NCBI RefSeq assembly: GCF_000364445.2
Contig: NZ_CP043538.1
Span: forward strand, 4,111,447-4,175,446
Source of the DNA: Methylobacterium mesophilicum SR1.6/6
GTDB taxonomy: Bacteria; Pseudomonadota; Alphaproteobacteria; Rhizobiales; Beijerinckiaceae
Direction of reading: 5' to 3'
Length of the DNA stretch: 64,000 nucleotides
The notes beneath the pieces were generated by a model that searched no databases, was not told the origin of the DNA, and saw nothing but the letters and a program-made list of their open reading frames with translations. Made by a program: the position numbers and the translations under genes. Shown piece after piece: positions 36,165-46,572 of this stretch; position 1 is the stretch's first letter, and the number at the start of each line of letters is the position of its first letter.

Positions 36165-37277
36165 TCAGGAGCCGATCACGGAGCGTTCGAACGCGCGGAC
36201 GAGGTCCGCGTCGAGCTTACCCTCCATGCCGTGCAGGATTTTCACGGCATCCGCCGCCGGCAGGGGCGGTCGATAGGGACGGCGCTCCACCAAGGCTGCG
36301 TAGACGTCGCAGACGGTGATCAGCCTGACGATATCAGGGATGGCCGCGCCCTTCAGCCCATCGGGGTAGCCCGACCCGTCGAGCATCTCGTGGTGGTGGC
36401 GCACCACGTCGAGGACTATCTGGTCGAACCCGCCGGCCTGCACGAGGATCTCGTGGCCCAGGGCTGCGTGCTCGCGCATCACCGCGCGCTCGGCCGGATC
36501 GAGGGGGCCGGGCTTGTTCAGGATCGCCAGCGGGATTCTGGCCTTGCCGACGTCATGGACAAGGGCGGCGCGCACCAGTAGCTGGCGGTCCGCCGCCGAG
36601 AAGCCGAGGTCGATGGCAAAGGTCGCGGCCAGACCCGCCACCAGCAGGCAGTGCTGGTACGTGGCGTCATCGTAGGCGCGGACTGTCTCAAGCCACGCGT
36701 TGAGACCGCCGACCCTGATCGCGCCGAGGATCGGATCGAGGCCCTCGTCGATCAGCGCGGCGTCGACTCTCCCGGTCTCGCGCGCGGAATCGAGAAGGTT
36801 GGCGATGACGCCGCCGGCCCGGTCGGCCGCCTGAGCCACGAGCGGCGCGCCCGGTTCGACCTGCGTCGGCCTCTCCATCGGGGCTGGGGATCTGATGGCC
36901 ACGCGCAGGGCCTCGACCACGGTGGCGACCGGCGTGTCGGCCGGCAAGCAGAGCCGCCCGCCGAGGCTGCGCGCCGCAGACAGGCTGCGCGAGCCCATGC
37001 TGCGCAGCAGGAAGAGGCGCGGCAGCGCGGGCGAGGCGACCAGGAGTGAGCGCAGACCGATGAACGGGCAGGGCCGGAGCAGGTCGAGGTCGCCGATGAC
37101 GGCGAGGCATGGATCGCTCGGGGGCGCCTCCGCGGCATGGAGCATCACGCAGGGCGCGAACGCCTCGAGCGCGCGCAGGAGATCGGCGCGGCGCGTCGGC
37201 TGGTCGGTGTAAAGGACGAGGGTGCCCGCGCGCATCTGGCCCTTGAGGCGGCATACCCGCCCCGCCGGGTCTACCAC
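36165..37277 (-). CDS. HD-GYP domain protein, probable cyclic-di-GMP phosphodiesterase
   Basis: A 370-residue protein. The N-terminal half (about 1-150) has an alpha/beta pattern like a degenerate receiver (LVLYTDQPTRRADLLRALEA, CLAVIGDLDLLRP). The C-terminal HD-GYP domain contains VRAALVHDVGKARIPLAILN, then the diagnostic HHHEMLDGSGYPDGLKGAAI. HD-GYP enzymes hydrolyse cyclic-di-GMP. The start could be at GTG 37277 or at Met 15 (MRAGTLVLYTD). It lies 36 nt downstream of pgl and may be read through from the pentose-phosphate operon. Confidence 0.88.
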   Translation of the reverse strand: MVDPAGRVCRLKGQMRAGTLVLYTDQPTRRADLLRALEAFAPCVMLHAAEAPPSDPCLAVIGDLDLLRPCPFIGLRSLLVASPALPRLFLLRSMGSRSLSAARSLGGRLCLPADTPVATVVEALRVAIRSPAPMERPTQVEPGAPLVAQAADRAGGVIANLLDSARETGRVDAALIDEGLDPILGAIRVGGLNAWLETVRAYDDATYQHCLLVAGLAATFAIDLGFSAADRQLLVRAALVHDVGKARIPLAILNKPGPLDPAERAVMREHAALGHEILVQAGGFDQIVLDVVRHHHEMLDGSGYPDGLKGAAIPDIVRLITVCDVYAALVERRPYRPPLPAADAVKILHGMEGKLDADLVRAFERSVIGS

Positions 37278-37313
37278 CGCGACCTTGCCAGACCGTAACG
37301 CCAGGCGGAAGCG

Positions 37314-38039
37314 TTAGCCGGCTGCAGCTGCGTCGAGGAGCCACGCGACCGCGCCGAAGCTGGTCACGCGCCCGGCGGGCAGAGTCTCGCCCGCAGCGAG
37401 GCGAGCTAGAGGGGCGCGCTTGCCCGCGCCGGTCACCAGGAACAGCACGTGCCGGGAGGAGGCGAGTGCCGGGAAGGTGAGGGTGATGCGCGGCACGAAC
37501 GGTGCCAGCCCGGACTCGGGCACTGGCGCGACTAAACGGCCGGTCTCCGCCACGGCCGGCTTGCCGGGGAAGAGGGAGGCGGTGTGCCCGTCTTCGCCCA
37601 ATCCGAGGAGCACGAGGTCGAAGAGGGGCCGGTCTGGATCGAGGCTGTCGGCCCCGTAGAAGTCCAGCAGCGTGCGCTCGTAGGCGCGAGCCCCAGCTTC
37701 CGCGCCCTCGTCCGAAGGAATGAAGTGCAGGTGGGTCGGCGGGATCCGCGCGCCGTGGCCGAAGGCCTCGCGGACCATCCGGACGTTGCTGCGCGCATCG
37801 TCCCAGGGCACCACCCGGTCGTCGCCGAAGAACCAGTGGATCCGCTCCCACGGCACCCTGGTCGCGTAGTCCGGTCCGGCGAGGAGGCCGTACAGAACCT
37901 TGGGCGTCGAGCCGCCCGAGAGGCAGATCGCGATCCGCTCCGCGTGGTTCTCGCCGCATGCCACGATGAGCCGCTCGGCCGCCTCGCGGGCGACCGCCTC
38001 CGCGTCCTTCAGGATATGGGTACCGGCGGGAAGGCTCAT
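37314..38039 (-). CDS. pgl: 6-phosphogluconolactonase
   Basis: A 241-residue DevB-type enzyme that hydrolyses 6-phosphogluconolactone. Typical blocks: AICLSGGSTPKVLYGLL, WERIHWFFGDDRVVPWDDAR, SNVRMVREAF and LVLLGLGEDGHTASLFPGKP. ATG 38039 is 11 nt after the gnd stop. It supplies 6-phosphogluconate to the gnd product. zwf (glucose-6-phosphate dehydrogenase), its usual partner, is not in the window. Confidence 0.94.
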   Translation of the reverse strand: MSLPAGTHILKDAEAVAREAAERLIVACGENHAERIAICLSGGSTPKVLYGLLAGPDYATRVPWERIHWFFGDDRVVPWDDARSNVRMVREAFGHGARIPPTHLHFIPSDEGAEAGARAYERTLLDFYGADSLDPDRPLFDLVLLGLGEDGHTASLFPGKPAVAETGRLVAPVPESGLAPFVPRITLTFPALASSRHVLFLVTGAGKRAPLARLAAGETLPAGRVTSFGAVAWLLDAAAAG

Positions 38040-38050
38040 GGGACTGCCCT

Positions 38051-39028
38051 CTACTTCTTCGGCTCCTGATGGCCGCCGAAGCCCTTGCGCATCGCCGACA
38101 GGAGCTTGTCGGCGTAACTCGCATGCTCGCGGGAGCGGAAGCGGCGGTAGAGGGCCGCGGAGAGGACCGTCGCCGGTACGCCCTCCTCGATGGCGGCGTT
38201 GATGGTCCAGCGCCCCTCGCCGGAATCCTCGACGTAGCCGGAGAAGTCCGTGAGTTGCTCGTCGCCCGCGAGCGCCTGGGCGGTGAGGTCGAGGAGCCAC
38301 GAGGACACGACGCTGCCGCGCCGCCAGACCTCGGCGATATCGCCCATGTCGAGATCGAATCGTCGCTCGGCCGGCAGGTCCTGGGAATTGGCGTGACGGA
38401 GGATGTCGAAACCCTCCGCATAGGCCTGCATCAGCCCGTATTCGATACCGTTATGGACCATCTTCACGAAGTGTCCGGCGCCGGTCGGCCCAGCATGGAT
38501 GTAGCCCTGCTCGGCGCGCGGGTCGCGGCCCTCGCGGTTCGGTGTCTTCGGTATATCGCCGATGCCCGGCGCCAGAGTCTTGAAGATCGGGTCGAGCCGG
38601 TCGACGGTTTCCGTGTCGCCGCCGATCATCATGCAGTAGCCGCGCTCCAGGCCCCAGACGCCGCCCGACGTACCGACATCGACGTAGTGCTGGCCCTTTT
38701 CTTTCAGGGCAAGGCCGCGCCGCACATCGTCGCCGTAGAAGGAGTTGCCGCCGTCGATAACGCAGTCGCCGGACTGCATCAGATTCGAGAGCGTCTGGAC
38801 AGCTTCCTCGGTGATCGCGCCGGCCGGCAGCATCACCCAGGCCGCACGCGGCACCTCCAGCTTGGCAACCAGGTCCTCTAGGCTCGACGCGCCGACCGCA
38901 CCGGCCTCGACCAGGGCCGCAACGGCCGCCGGGTTCTGATCGAACACCACCGCCGTGTGCCCGTCCCTCAGGAGGCGCCGGACGATATTGCCGCCCATCC
39001 GGCCGAGGCCGATCATGCCGAGTTGCAT
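38051..39028 (-). CDS. gnd: 6-phosphogluconate dehydrogenase (decarboxylating), short form
   Basis: Oxidises 6-phosphogluconate to ribulose 5-phosphate. The 325-residue length marks the short, often NAD-preferring GntZ/YqeC type rather than the 470-residue E. coli type. It has the Rossmann motif [13 protein letters not shown] at the N-terminus, [19 protein letters not shown], and the substrate segment [20 protein letters not shown] with the catalytic Lys. It lies between tal-pgi (143 nt gap carrying a palindromic repeat) and pgl. Confidence 0.94.
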   Translation of the reverse strand: MQLGMIGLGRMGGNIVRRLLRDGHTAVVFDQNPAAVAALVEAGAVGASSLEDLVAKLEVPRAAWVMLPAGAITEEAVQTLSNLMQSGDCVIDGGNSFYGDDVRRGLALKEKGQHYVDVGTSGGVWGLERGYCMMIGGDTETVDRLDPIFKTLAPGIGDIPKTPNREGRDPRAEQGYIHAGPTGAGHFVKMVHNGIEYGLMQAYAEGFDILRHANSQDLPAERRFDLDMGDIAEVWRRGSVVSSWLLDLTAQALAGDEQLTDFSGYVEDSGEGRWTINAAIEEGVPATVLSAALYRRFRSREHASYADKLLSAMRKGFGGHQEPKK

Positions 39029-39048
39029 CGCTGCTCTCCTCCAGATTT

Positions 39049-39157
39049 CCCCTCCCCCTTGCGGGGAGGGGTCAGGGGTGGGGGTGGTCCAGGATCGAGC
39101 GGCGCGGTCTATCCTGCGCCACCCCCACCTCCGGCTCCTCCCCGCAAGGGGGAGGAG
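39049..39157. repeat. Dispersed palindromic repeat, family B, copy 1
   Basis: A 109-nt palindrome between tal-pgi and gnd. Outer arms each fold on themselves (CCTCCCCCTTGCGGGGAGG at the left, CTCCTCCCCGCAAGGGGGAG at the right) and pair with each other through GGTGGGGGTGG / CCACCCCCACC. An inverted 109-nt copy lies at 54529-54637. Confidence 0.88.
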
Positions 39158-39171
39158 AGAGGGTGGGCAAC

Positions 39172-42018
39172 CTACGCCACAGCCGCCTTCAGCGCCGACG
39201 CCACGCGCTTCAGCCCGGTCTCGAGGTCGCCCTTGATGTGAACCCGGAGCGCCCGGCGGCCGCGCTCGGCGAGCACCGCGAAATCACCCCGCGCCTGCGC
39301 GGCCACCACGGTGGCGAAGCCGAGCTTACGGCCGGGGATGGGGAGATCCTGCGACGGCTCCGCGGTGATCTGCAGGAACACGCCGGTGTCCGGGCCACCT
39401 TTATAGGCCTGACCCGTCGAGTGCAGGAACCGCGGTCCGAATTCCAGGCAGGTCGCGACCTTCCGCACGTCGCGCACGGCGATCCGCGCCTCCTGGAGGA
39501 TCGAAGCCGCACGCTCGTCGCGCGGCACGTAGGCGAGCAGTCCGAGATAGTCCCCGTCCTTGAGCCGGGCGAGCTGTGCCTTCAGCGCGATCTCCAGGCC
39601 GTCGGATGCCTGCGGCAGGCCCTCGGCATTCCGCGGATCGGCGTAGAGCGCGACCGCGTCGTCGGCGAAGAGCGGGGTCTCGGAAGGCAGGGCACCGCTC
39701 GCCTCGGCCTCCGCGAACAGCTTCTTGGTCTCGACCTTGCTGGCCTCGACATCGGGCTGATCGAACGGGTTGATGCCGATCACCGCACCGGCGACCGCGG
39801 TGGCCATCTCCAGGCGGTAGAATTCCTGCGGCAGCTGCTCGATGGAGTCGAGGGTTATGCGGGCGATCGGATGGCCGTCTCGCTCCAGGGCGCGCAGGGC
39901 CTCATCCTGCGCCGCCTCGGCCTTGCCGTCGACGCGCAGGTAGATGAAGAACCGGTCGTGCCCGTAGACCGCCGGAACGCCGACCGGTTCCCCGTCCACC
40001 GGCACGAGGCCCTTGCCCTGCTTGCCGGTCGATTCCGCGATGAGCTGCTCCGCCCAGGCGCCGAAGCTGTCGATGGCCGGCGAGGCGACGATCGTCACCT
40101 TGTCGCGGCCGGCCAGCGCCGCCGCGCCCATGGCCGTGCCGAGGAGCACGCCCGGGTTCACGGCCGGCGGCACGGCCGGGCCGCAGGAACGGACCATGAT
40201 GCGCGCCGTCTCCAAGAGAGCCTTCACGTCGAGGCCCATGGCGGCGGCCGGCACGAGGCCGAAGGCCGAGAGCACCGAGTAGCGCCCGCCGATCTGCTTC
40301 ACCCCGTAGAAGGTCTTCTTGAAGTTGTCCGCCTTCGCGGCACGCTCCATGTCGGAGCCCGGATCGGTCACGGCGACGAAATGGTCGCCGGCCCGGTCGC
40401 CGAGCACCACCTTGGCGCGGGCCAGGAAGTAGTCACGGAACACGTTGGGCTCCAGCGTCGAGCCGGACTTCGACGCGACGATGAACAGCGTCTTGCCCAG
40501 GTCGATGCTCGCCTCCAGGGCGCGCACCTGATCCGGGTGGGTCGAGTCGAGGATCTGGAGCTTCGGAAAACCTTCGCGCTGGCCATAGGTCAGGCTCAGC
40601 ACCTCCGGGCCGAGGCTCGACCCACCCATGCCGAGCACCACGGCGTCGGTGAAACCCTGCGCCTTCACCCAGTCGGAGAAGGCAGCGTAGTCGGCGGCCT
40701 TCTCCAGCTCCTCCTCGACAATGTGCAGCCAGCCAAGCCAGTTCGCCTCGTCGTGGCCGGACCAGACCGAGGCGTCGCCCGCCCAGAGCCGGCGGATCGA
40801 CCCGCTGGCCCGCCAGGATTCGACAGCCTTCTTCGCCTCGGCCGCCAGGGTGTCGTCCATGGAGAGGCTCTGGCCGTCCAGCCGGTGACCCAGCAGCGCG
40901 ACGCGCTTGCCTGCGACGGCGCCCAGCAGGTTGTCGGCGGCGTCGATGAAGAGCTGCACGCCCTCCTTCACCAGTTGCTCGGCGACCGCCTCGATGTCGA
41001 TCCCGGCCCGGGCGAGGCGGTTCATCACCGCCTCGGCGCCCGGCACGTCCTCCTCGATCGTGGCCCGCACCACGCCGTGGTCGCGGAACGCGTCCATGGT
41101 GGCGGGCGGCATCGTGTTGACGGTGTTCGGCCCGATCAGCTCCTCGACGTAGAGGACGTCGGAGTAGGCCTTGTTCTTCACGCCCGTGGAGGCCCAGAGC
41201 AGGCGCTGCGCCTTGCCGCCCTTCTCAGCGAGGGCGGTCCACTTGGATTCGGCGAAGATGGCCTTGTAGCGCTGGTAGGCGAGCTTGGCGTTGGCGATCG
41301 CCACTTTGCCCTTCAGCTGCTCCAGGGCGAACTTCTCGTCCGGGTCGTTGGCCTGCGCGATCTTCTCGTCGAGGAGCTTGTCGACAAGCACGTCGATCCG
41401 GCTGATGAAGAAGCTCGCCACGCTGGCGATCCGCGACACGTCGTGGCCGGCCTTCGCGCGCGCGTCGAGTCCGTCGATAAAGGCGCGAGCCACGGCCTCG
41501 TAGGCCTCCTGCGAGAACAGCAGGGTGACGTTGATCGAGATGCCCTCGGAGGTGAGCTGGCGGATCGCCGGGATGCCCTCGGGGGTCGCCGGCACCTTCA
41601 CCATGAGGTTGTCGCGGGAGACAGCCTTATGCAGGCGGCGCGCCTCGGCGAGCGTCGCCTCGGTATCGAGGGCGAGGTAGGGCGAGACCTCAAGGCTGAC
41701 GTAGCCGTCGGCGCCGTCGCTCGCCTCGTAGACCGGGCGGAGCACGTCGGCCGCCGCCTGGATGTCGGCGATGGCGAGCCCCTCGTAGAGATCGATGACG
41801 CGGCTGTCGCCGGTCGCCTGCACGGATTTCAGGCTGTCGTCGTACTCGTCCGAGTGACCGATCGCCTTCTCGAAGATCGACGGGTTCGAGGTGACGCCCC
41901 GAAGTCCGTCGCGCTCCACGAGCTGCTTCAGCTCGCCCTTCGCGATGAAGCCGCGGGCCACGAAGTCGAGCCAGACCGCCTGATCCTGTTCGTCGTGCAG
42001 GGCCTTGAGCGCGTTCAT
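39172..42018 (-). CDS. tal-pgi: Bifunctional transaldolase / phosphoglucose isomerase
   Basis: A 948-residue fusion. Residues about 1-370 are transaldolase, with [10 protein letters not shown], the [19 protein letters not shown] block and the Schiff-base Lys141 in [10 protein letters not shown]. Residues about 390-948 are phosphoglucose isomerase ([37 protein letters not shown] phosphate-site segments). It links the non-oxidative pentose pathway to glucose 6-phosphate in one polypeptide. The fusion is known from several alphaproteobacteria and others. It lies 83 nt after tkt in the same direction. Confidence 0.95.
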   Translation of the reverse strand: MNALKALHDEQDQAVWLDFVARGFIAKGELKQLVERDGLRGVTSNPSIFEKAIGHSDEYDDSLKSVQATGDSRVIDLYEGLAIADIQAAADVLRPVYEASDGADGYVSLEVSPYLALDTEATLAEARRLHKAVSRDNLMVKVPATPEGIPAIRQLTSEGISINVTLLFSQEAYEAVARAFIDGLDARAKAGHDVSRIASVASFFISRIDVLVDKLLDEKIAQANDPDEKFALEQLKGKVAIANAKLAYQRYKAIFAESKWTALAEKGGKAQRLLWASTGVKNKAYSDVLYVEELIGPNTVNTMPPATMDAFRDHGVVRATIEEDVPGAEAVMNRLARAGIDIEAVAEQLVKEGVQLFIDAADNLLGAVAGKRVALLGHRLDGQSLSMDDTLAAEAKKAVESWRASGSIRRLWAGDASVWSGHDEANWLGWLHIVEEELEKAADYAAFSDWVKAQGFTDAVVLGMGGSSLGPEVLSLTYGQREGFPKLQILDSTHPDQVRALEASIDLGKTLFIVASKSGSTLEPNVFRDYFLARAKVVLGDRAGDHFVAVTDPGSDMERAAKADNFKKTFYGVKQIGGRYSVLSAFGLVPAAAMGLDVKALLETARIMVRSCGPAVPPAVNPGVLLGTAMGAAALAGRDKVTIVASPAIDSFGAWAEQLIAESTGKQGKGLVPVDGEPVGVPAVYGHDRFFIYLRVDGKAEAAQDEALRALERDGHPIARITLDSIEQLPQEFYRLEMATAVAGAVIGINPFDQPDVEASKVETKKLFAEAEASGALPSETPLFADDAVALYADPRNAEGLPQASDGLEIALKAQLARLKDGDYLGLLAYVPRDERAASILQEARIAVRDVRKVATCLEFGPRFLHSTGQAYKGGPDTGVFLQITAEPSQDLPIPGRKLGFATVVAAQARGDFAVLAERGRRALRVHIKGDLETGLKRVASALKAAVA

Positions 42019-42101
42019 GTCGTTTCCTCGTCAGCGGACTGCGTCCCGGATCCGGAACGCACTCGCCTCCCCCCAGCTGGAGGGAGGCGGAAGCCGTCAG
42101 G

Positions 42102-44177
42102 CTACTTCTTGTGCTTGGTCACCTGCGCCTTCGCGGTCTCCAGCACCTTCTCGGGGGTAAAACCGAACTTGGTCTGGAGATCCTTGATCGGCGCAGAGGC
42201 GCCGAAAGTGTGCATGCCGATGATCGCGCCCTCGGAGCCGGCGTACCGGTCCCAGCCGATGACGCTGCCCTGCTCCACCGCCACCCGAGCCTTGACGGCG
42301 GGCGGCAGCACCGAGTCGCGGTAGGCCTCATCCTGACGCTCGAACAGATCCCAGGACGGCATCGACACCACCCGAGCCTTCACGCCCTCGGCCTTCAGCG
42401 CCTCGTAAGCACCGACGCAGAGTTGCACCTCGGAACCTGATCCCAGCAGGATCACGTCGGGCGTGCCGTCGCAATCCGCCAGCACGTAGCCGCCCTTGGC
42501 GGTTCCGGAAGCCGCGCCGTACTTCGTCCGGTCCAGGGTCGGCAGCGGCTGGCGGGAGAGTGCAAGGACCGCCGGCTGGTTCTTCAGCGAGAAGATCACC
42601 CGGTAGGCCTCAGCGACCTCGTTGGCATCGGCCGGGCGCAGGGTCACCAGGCCCGGAATGCAGCGCAACGACAGCAGCTGCTCCACCGGCTGGTGGGTCG
42701 GCCCGTCCTCCCCCACACCAATCGAGTCGTGGGTGAAGATGTGAAAGACCGGCAGCTCCATCAGCGAGGCGAGCCGGATCGGCGGCCGCATGTAGTCGGC
42801 GAAGACCAGGAAGGTCGCGCCGTAGGCCCTGAGCCCGGAGAGGCCGAGCCCGTTCACGATCGAGCCCATGGCATGCTCGCGGACGCCGAAATGCAGGTTG
42901 CGGCCGCCCGGCGAGAACGGGCCGAACGAGCCCGCGCCCTCGAAGGTCAGGTTGGATTTGTTGGACGGCGCGAGGTCGGCCGAGCCGCCGAGCAGGAACG
43001 GCACATGCTGGGCGATCGCGTTCAACACCTTGCCGGAGGATTCGCGGGTCGCGAGGCCCTTCGCGTCCGGCTCGAAAACCGGGATGTCCTTGTCCCAGCC
43101 CGCGGGCAGGCGGCCCTCCAGGAAGGCGTTCAGATCTTCGGCGTGGTCGGCATCGGCCTCCTTGGCTTCGGCGAGCAGGCCCTGCCAGGCATCGTAGAGC
43201 CCGGCGCCGCGCTTGCCGATGCCGTTGCGGAAATTCTCCTGCACGCCGTCCGGCACGAGGAACTGGGCATCCTCCGGCCAGCCATACGCGCGCTTGGCGC
43301 CCTTCACCTCGTCCTCGCCCAAAGCGTCCGAGTGGGCCTTGGAGGTGCCCTGCTTCTTCGGCGCGCCGTAGCCGATCACCGACTTGACGATGATGAGCGT
43401 CGGCCGGTCGTTCGTGGCGAGGAAGGTCTCGATCGAGCCCGCGAGCGCATGGACGTCGTTGGCGTCGGCGACGCGCAGCACCTGCCAGCCATAGGCCAGG
43501 AACCGGGTCGCCACCTCCTCGCCGAAGGCGAGTTCCGTGTGGCCCTCGATAGTGACGGTGTTGTCGTCGTAGATCCAGCAGAGGTTGGCGAGCCGCAGGT
43601 GGCCGGCCAGCGAGGCGGCTTCCGAGGCCACGCCCTCCATCAGGTCGCCGTCCGAGCAGACCGCGTAGACGTTGTAGTCGAACAGCGGCAGGTTCGGCCG
43701 GTTCAGGTGCTGGGCCAGGAAGCGGCTGCCCATCGCCATGCCCACCGAGTTGGCGACGCCCTGGCCGAGCGGGCCCGTGGTGGTCTCGACGCCGGTGGTG
43801 AAGTGGTATTCCGGATGGCCCGGGGTCCGGCTGTCGAGCTGGCGGAATTTCTTGATGTCCTCCAGCGACACCGCCGGAGCGTTGCCACCGTCGCTCTCGG
43901 CGACGCCCGCGAGGTGCAGGAGCCCGTAGAGCAGCATCGAGGCGTGGCCGCAGGACAGCACGAACCGGTCCCGGTTCGGCCAGTGCGGGTGCGCCGGATC
44001 GTAGCGCAGGTAGCGGTTCCACAAAGTGTAGGCCACCGGCGCGAGCCCCATTGGCGCACCGGCATGGCCGGAATTGGCCTTCTGCACCGCGTCGATCGCC
44101 AAGGTGCGGATCGTGTTGATGCTGAGCGTGTCGATCTCAGCGAGGGCCGCCTTGGCGGGAGTGTCAGCACCGCTCAT
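42102..44177 (-). CDS. tkt: Transketolase
   Basis: A thiamine-diphosphate enzyme moving two-carbon units between sugar phosphates. The 691-residue product has NSGHAGAPMGLAPVAYTLW, GPLGQGVANSVGMAMG, the ThDP motif (DGDLMEGVASEAASLAGHLR with NLCWIYDDN), and HDSIGVGEDGPTHQPVEQLL. Its start overlaps the stop of the GH15 gene by 4 nt, so translation is coupled. It heads a run of pentose-phosphate genes on this strand. Confidence 0.96.
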   Translation of the reverse strand: MSGADTPAKAALAEIDTLSINTIRTLAIDAVQKANSGHAGAPMGLAPVAYTLWNRYLRYDPAHPHWPNRDRFVLSCGHASMLLYGLLHLAGVAESDGGNAPAVSLEDIKKFRQLDSRTPGHPEYHFTTGVETTTGPLGQGVANSVGMAMGSRFLAQHLNRPNLPLFDYNVYAVCSDGDLMEGVASEAASLAGHLRLANLCWIYDDNTVTIEGHTELAFGEEVATRFLAYGWQVLRVADANDVHALAGSIETFLATNDRPTLIIVKSVIGYGAPKKQGTSKAHSDALGEDEVKGAKRAYGWPEDAQFLVPDGVQENFRNGIGKRGAGLYDAWQGLLAEAKEADADHAEDLNAFLEGRLPAGWDKDIPVFEPDAKGLATRESSGKVLNAIAQHVPFLLGGSADLAPSNKSNLTFEGAGSFGPFSPGGRNLHFGVREHAMGSIVNGLGLSGLRAYGATFLVFADYMRPPIRLASLMELPVFHIFTHDSIGVGEDGPTHQPVEQLLSLRCIPGLVTLRPADANEVAEAYRVIFSLKNQPAVLALSRQPLPTLDRTKYGAASGTAKGGYVLADCDGTPDVILLGSGSEVQLCVGAYEALKAEGVKARVVSMPSWDLFERQDEAYRDSVLPPAVKARVAVEQGSVIGWDRYAGSEGAIIGMHTFGASAPIKDLQTKFGFTPEKVLETAKAQVTKHKK

Positions 44178-46063
44178 GATGTCGCATCTTCCAGTTCGCC
44201 TCGCGCGGTCCGCTTCGCGGCTTCGCGCTGCCGCAGGACGGCGGGAGGAGCTCCATTGCCCTTACCACCCTGCCGGTCCGCCGGCCCTTCGCCGCGCGTA
44301 TAGCTGAGGAGCGTGTTGACGAGCGCGACGTGGGTGAAGGCCTGGGGGTAGTTACCCACAAGGCGCTTGGCTTGCACGTCGTATTCTTCGCTGACCAAGC
44401 CGAGATCGTTGCAGATGCCGACGAGGCGCTCGATGATCGCCCGCGCCTCGTCCCGCCGGCCGAGGCCGATCAGGTTGTCTGCGTACCAAAACGTGCAGGG
44501 CAGGAACGCCCCCTCGTTGCCCGACAGGCCGTCGGTGGTCTGCCCTTGCGTCTCGTAGCGCAGGATGAAGCCGTCCCGCATCAGCCCCGTGCCGATGGCC
44601 TCGACCGTGCCGACCACCCGGGGATCGTCCTGCGGCAGGAAGCCGGTATGGGCGATGAGCAGGAGACTCGCGTCGAGCGCCTTCGATCCGTAAGATTGAA
44701 CGAAGCTGTTGAGCTCGGGATCGAAGCCCTTTTCGCAGACCTCCGCGTGGATCGCGTCCCGGGCCGCGCGCCAGCGTTTGGCATGCTCCTCGGTGGCGCC
44801 GGATTCGTGCATCTCGTGCATGCGCAGGGCACGATCGAACGCCACCCAGGCCATGACCTTCGAATGGGTGAAGTGGCGCGCGCCCCCGCGCACCTCCCAG
44901 ATCCCCTCGTCGGGCCGGCGCCACGCCTGCTCCAGATGGTCCAGGATCGCCAGCCCGACCCGCAATCCGTCCTTGCTCACCGGCAAGCCGCGGGCATGGG
45001 CTTGGTAGAGCGCGTCGAACAACTCACCGTAGACGTCGAGCTGGAACTGGCTGGAGGCCGCGTTGCCGATCCGCACGGGCTTCGAGTTCTCGTAGCCCGG
45101 CAGCCAGTCGAGCTCGATCTCCGGCAGCAGTCGCTCACCACCGATACCGTAGAGGATGTGTGCCTGCTCGGGGTTTCCAGCCACGGCCCGCTGCAGCCAG
45201 TCGAGCCACTTGCGGGCTTCGTCGATGTAGCCGCCATCCATCAGGGCGATGAGCGTCAGCGTGGAGTCGCGCAGCCAGCAGAATCGGTAATCCCAGTTGC
45301 GCTCGCCGCCGAGCCCCTCGGGGAGGGAGGCGGTGGGCGCCGCCACGATGCCGCCAGTGGGCTCGTAGATCAGCGCCTTGAGGGTCAGCAGGGAGCGCTG
45401 CAGCATCCGGTCCCAGGCGGTCCCGCCGGCGCAGCGGCTCGACCAGTCCCGCCACGCCTGGTCGGCAATCTCGAGCGCCTTGCGCGGCTCGATGGCGACC
45501 GGGTCGTCCTCGTGGGACGGGCCGTAGCTCAGGACGAAACGGTGCTTGTCGCCGGCATGCACGGTGAACTCGGCGACCGTGGTCTGCGCGTCCGAGCCCT
45601 TGAGGTGCACGTCGGTGCGCAGCACCACCTTGTGGGGGCCTGAGACGGCGCGCAGGTCGCCGAGTTCCGATCGCGACACCCAGGGTACGGCTGAGCCGTA
45701 ATCGAACCGGACCGCCATCTCCATCCGCATGGCGACGCGCCCGTGCACGCCCTCGACGAGGCGCACCAGATGAGATCCGTCGCCGATCGGCATGAAATCG
45801 GTGACCAAGACCTCGCCCTGGCGCGTGACGTGCCGGGTCTCCAGCACGAGACTGCCCGGCCGATAGCTCCAGTGTGTCTCGACATGCTCGGCTTCGGGGA
45901 AGATCTTCCAGAAACCGTGCGCCTCGGTACCGAGCAGGCTGGTGAACAGGGCAGCCGCGTCAAAGCGCGGCCAGCACAGCCAGTCGACGCTGCCCTGACG
46001 GCTGATCAGCGCGGCGCTGCGGCAATCGCCGACAAGCGCGTAATCCTCGATGCGTGCAGCCAT
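44174..46063 (-). CDS. Glycoside hydrolase family 15 protein (glucoamylase/trehalase-like)
   Basis: A 629-residue protein from ATG 46063. It opens AARIEDYALVGDCRSAALIS, RQGSVDWLCWPRFDAAALF, the usual GH15 start in bacteria. It then has the catalytic-domain blocks ERNWDYRFCWLRDSTLTLIA and NEGAFLPCTFWYADNLIGLG, which carry candidate catalytic acids. Such enzymes release glucose from alpha-glucans or trehalose. It overlaps tkt, so the released glucose would feed the pentose-phosphate steps (inferred). No signal peptide is seen, so it is cytoplasmic. Confidence 0.92.
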   Translation of the reverse strand: MAARIEDYALVGDCRSAALISRQGSVDWLCWPRFDAAALFTSLLGTEAHGFWKIFPEAEHVETHWSYRPGSLVLETRHVTRQGEVLVTDFMPIGDGSHLVRLVEGVHGRVAMRMEMAVRFDYGSAVPWVSRSELGDLRAVSGPHKVVLRTDVHLKGSDAQTTVAEFTVHAGDKHRFVLSYGPSHEDDPVAIEPRKALEIADQAWRDWSSRCAGGTAWDRMLQRSLLTLKALIYEPTGGIVAAPTASLPEGLGGERNWDYRFCWLRDSTLTLIALMDGGYIDEARKWLDWLQRAVAGNPEQAHILYGIGGERLLPEIELDWLPGYENSKPVRIGNAASSQFQLDVYGELFDALYQAHARGLPVSKDGLRVGLAILDHLEQAWRRPDEGIWEVRGGARHFTHSKVMAWVAFDRALRMHEMHESGATEEHAKRWRAARDAIHAEVCEKGFDPELNSFVQSYGSKALDASLLLIAHTGFLPQDDPRVVGTVEAIGTGLMRDGFILRYETQGQTTDGLSGNEGAFLPCTFWYADNLIGLGRRDEARAIIERLVGICNDLGLVSEEYDVQAKRLVGNYPQAFTHVALVNTLLSYTRGEGPADRQGGKGNGAPPAVLRQREAAKRTARGELEDATS

Positions 46064-46403
46064 CCGGCCCCGGCTCCGGTCCAGGGACGGCTGCCCGGAC
46101 CGTCCGCTGCGATGCACCTAGGACGGGAGTGCAAGAGGTCTAGGGCAAGCGCTCGAAGGTCAGAGGTCGAGAGTAGGAGGGCGAGGGGAAGGCAGCGTTG
46201 GCCGTGGCACGCCCTGAACCGGGTATCGGCCGGGACGCGGGCATTCCGTGCCTACGGTTGGCTCGCCGGGCGAAACGGCTTCGGCGACATCCACCTCGTC
46301 TGGAGATGACGCAACAGCCGGATTCACGGCTCTCGCTCCCAACCCTGCGGGCCACCCGGCCCACACTTTCCAGGATCGCACCAACATCCTGCGGCGATAG
46401 CGC

Positions 46404-46514
46404 TTTTCCCTCCTCGTGGAAGGAGCCTGGGGTGGGGATGGTTGAAGATGAGGCAGTGCTGCGCCTTTGGCACCAGTCCCCGCTCCCAATCCTTTCCCGC
46501 ATGAGGGGAGCGGG
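46404..46514. repeat. Degenerate palindromic element related to family B
   Basis: A hairpin-like end (CCCTCCTCGTGGAAGGAG), then CTGGGGTGGGGATGG, about 50 nt, then CCAGTCCCCGCTCCC and a second hairpin-like end (CCCGCATGAGGGGAGCGGG). The plan matches family B but the sequence has drifted. The surrounding 46064-46572 gap shows no gene. Confidence 0.45.
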
Positions 46515-46572
46515 AGCCCGGCAGCACCGAAGTTCGAAGATCTCAGCCGTACAGTCCGGTCCGCGCGTTGCC

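Noticed and set aside
39163..42324. A 1053-codon open frame on the plus strand
   Set aside because: It is antisense to the well-supported tal-pgi fusion, is His/Gly/Arg/Val-rich, and has no recognisable motif. It is kept open by the GC bias of the real gene.
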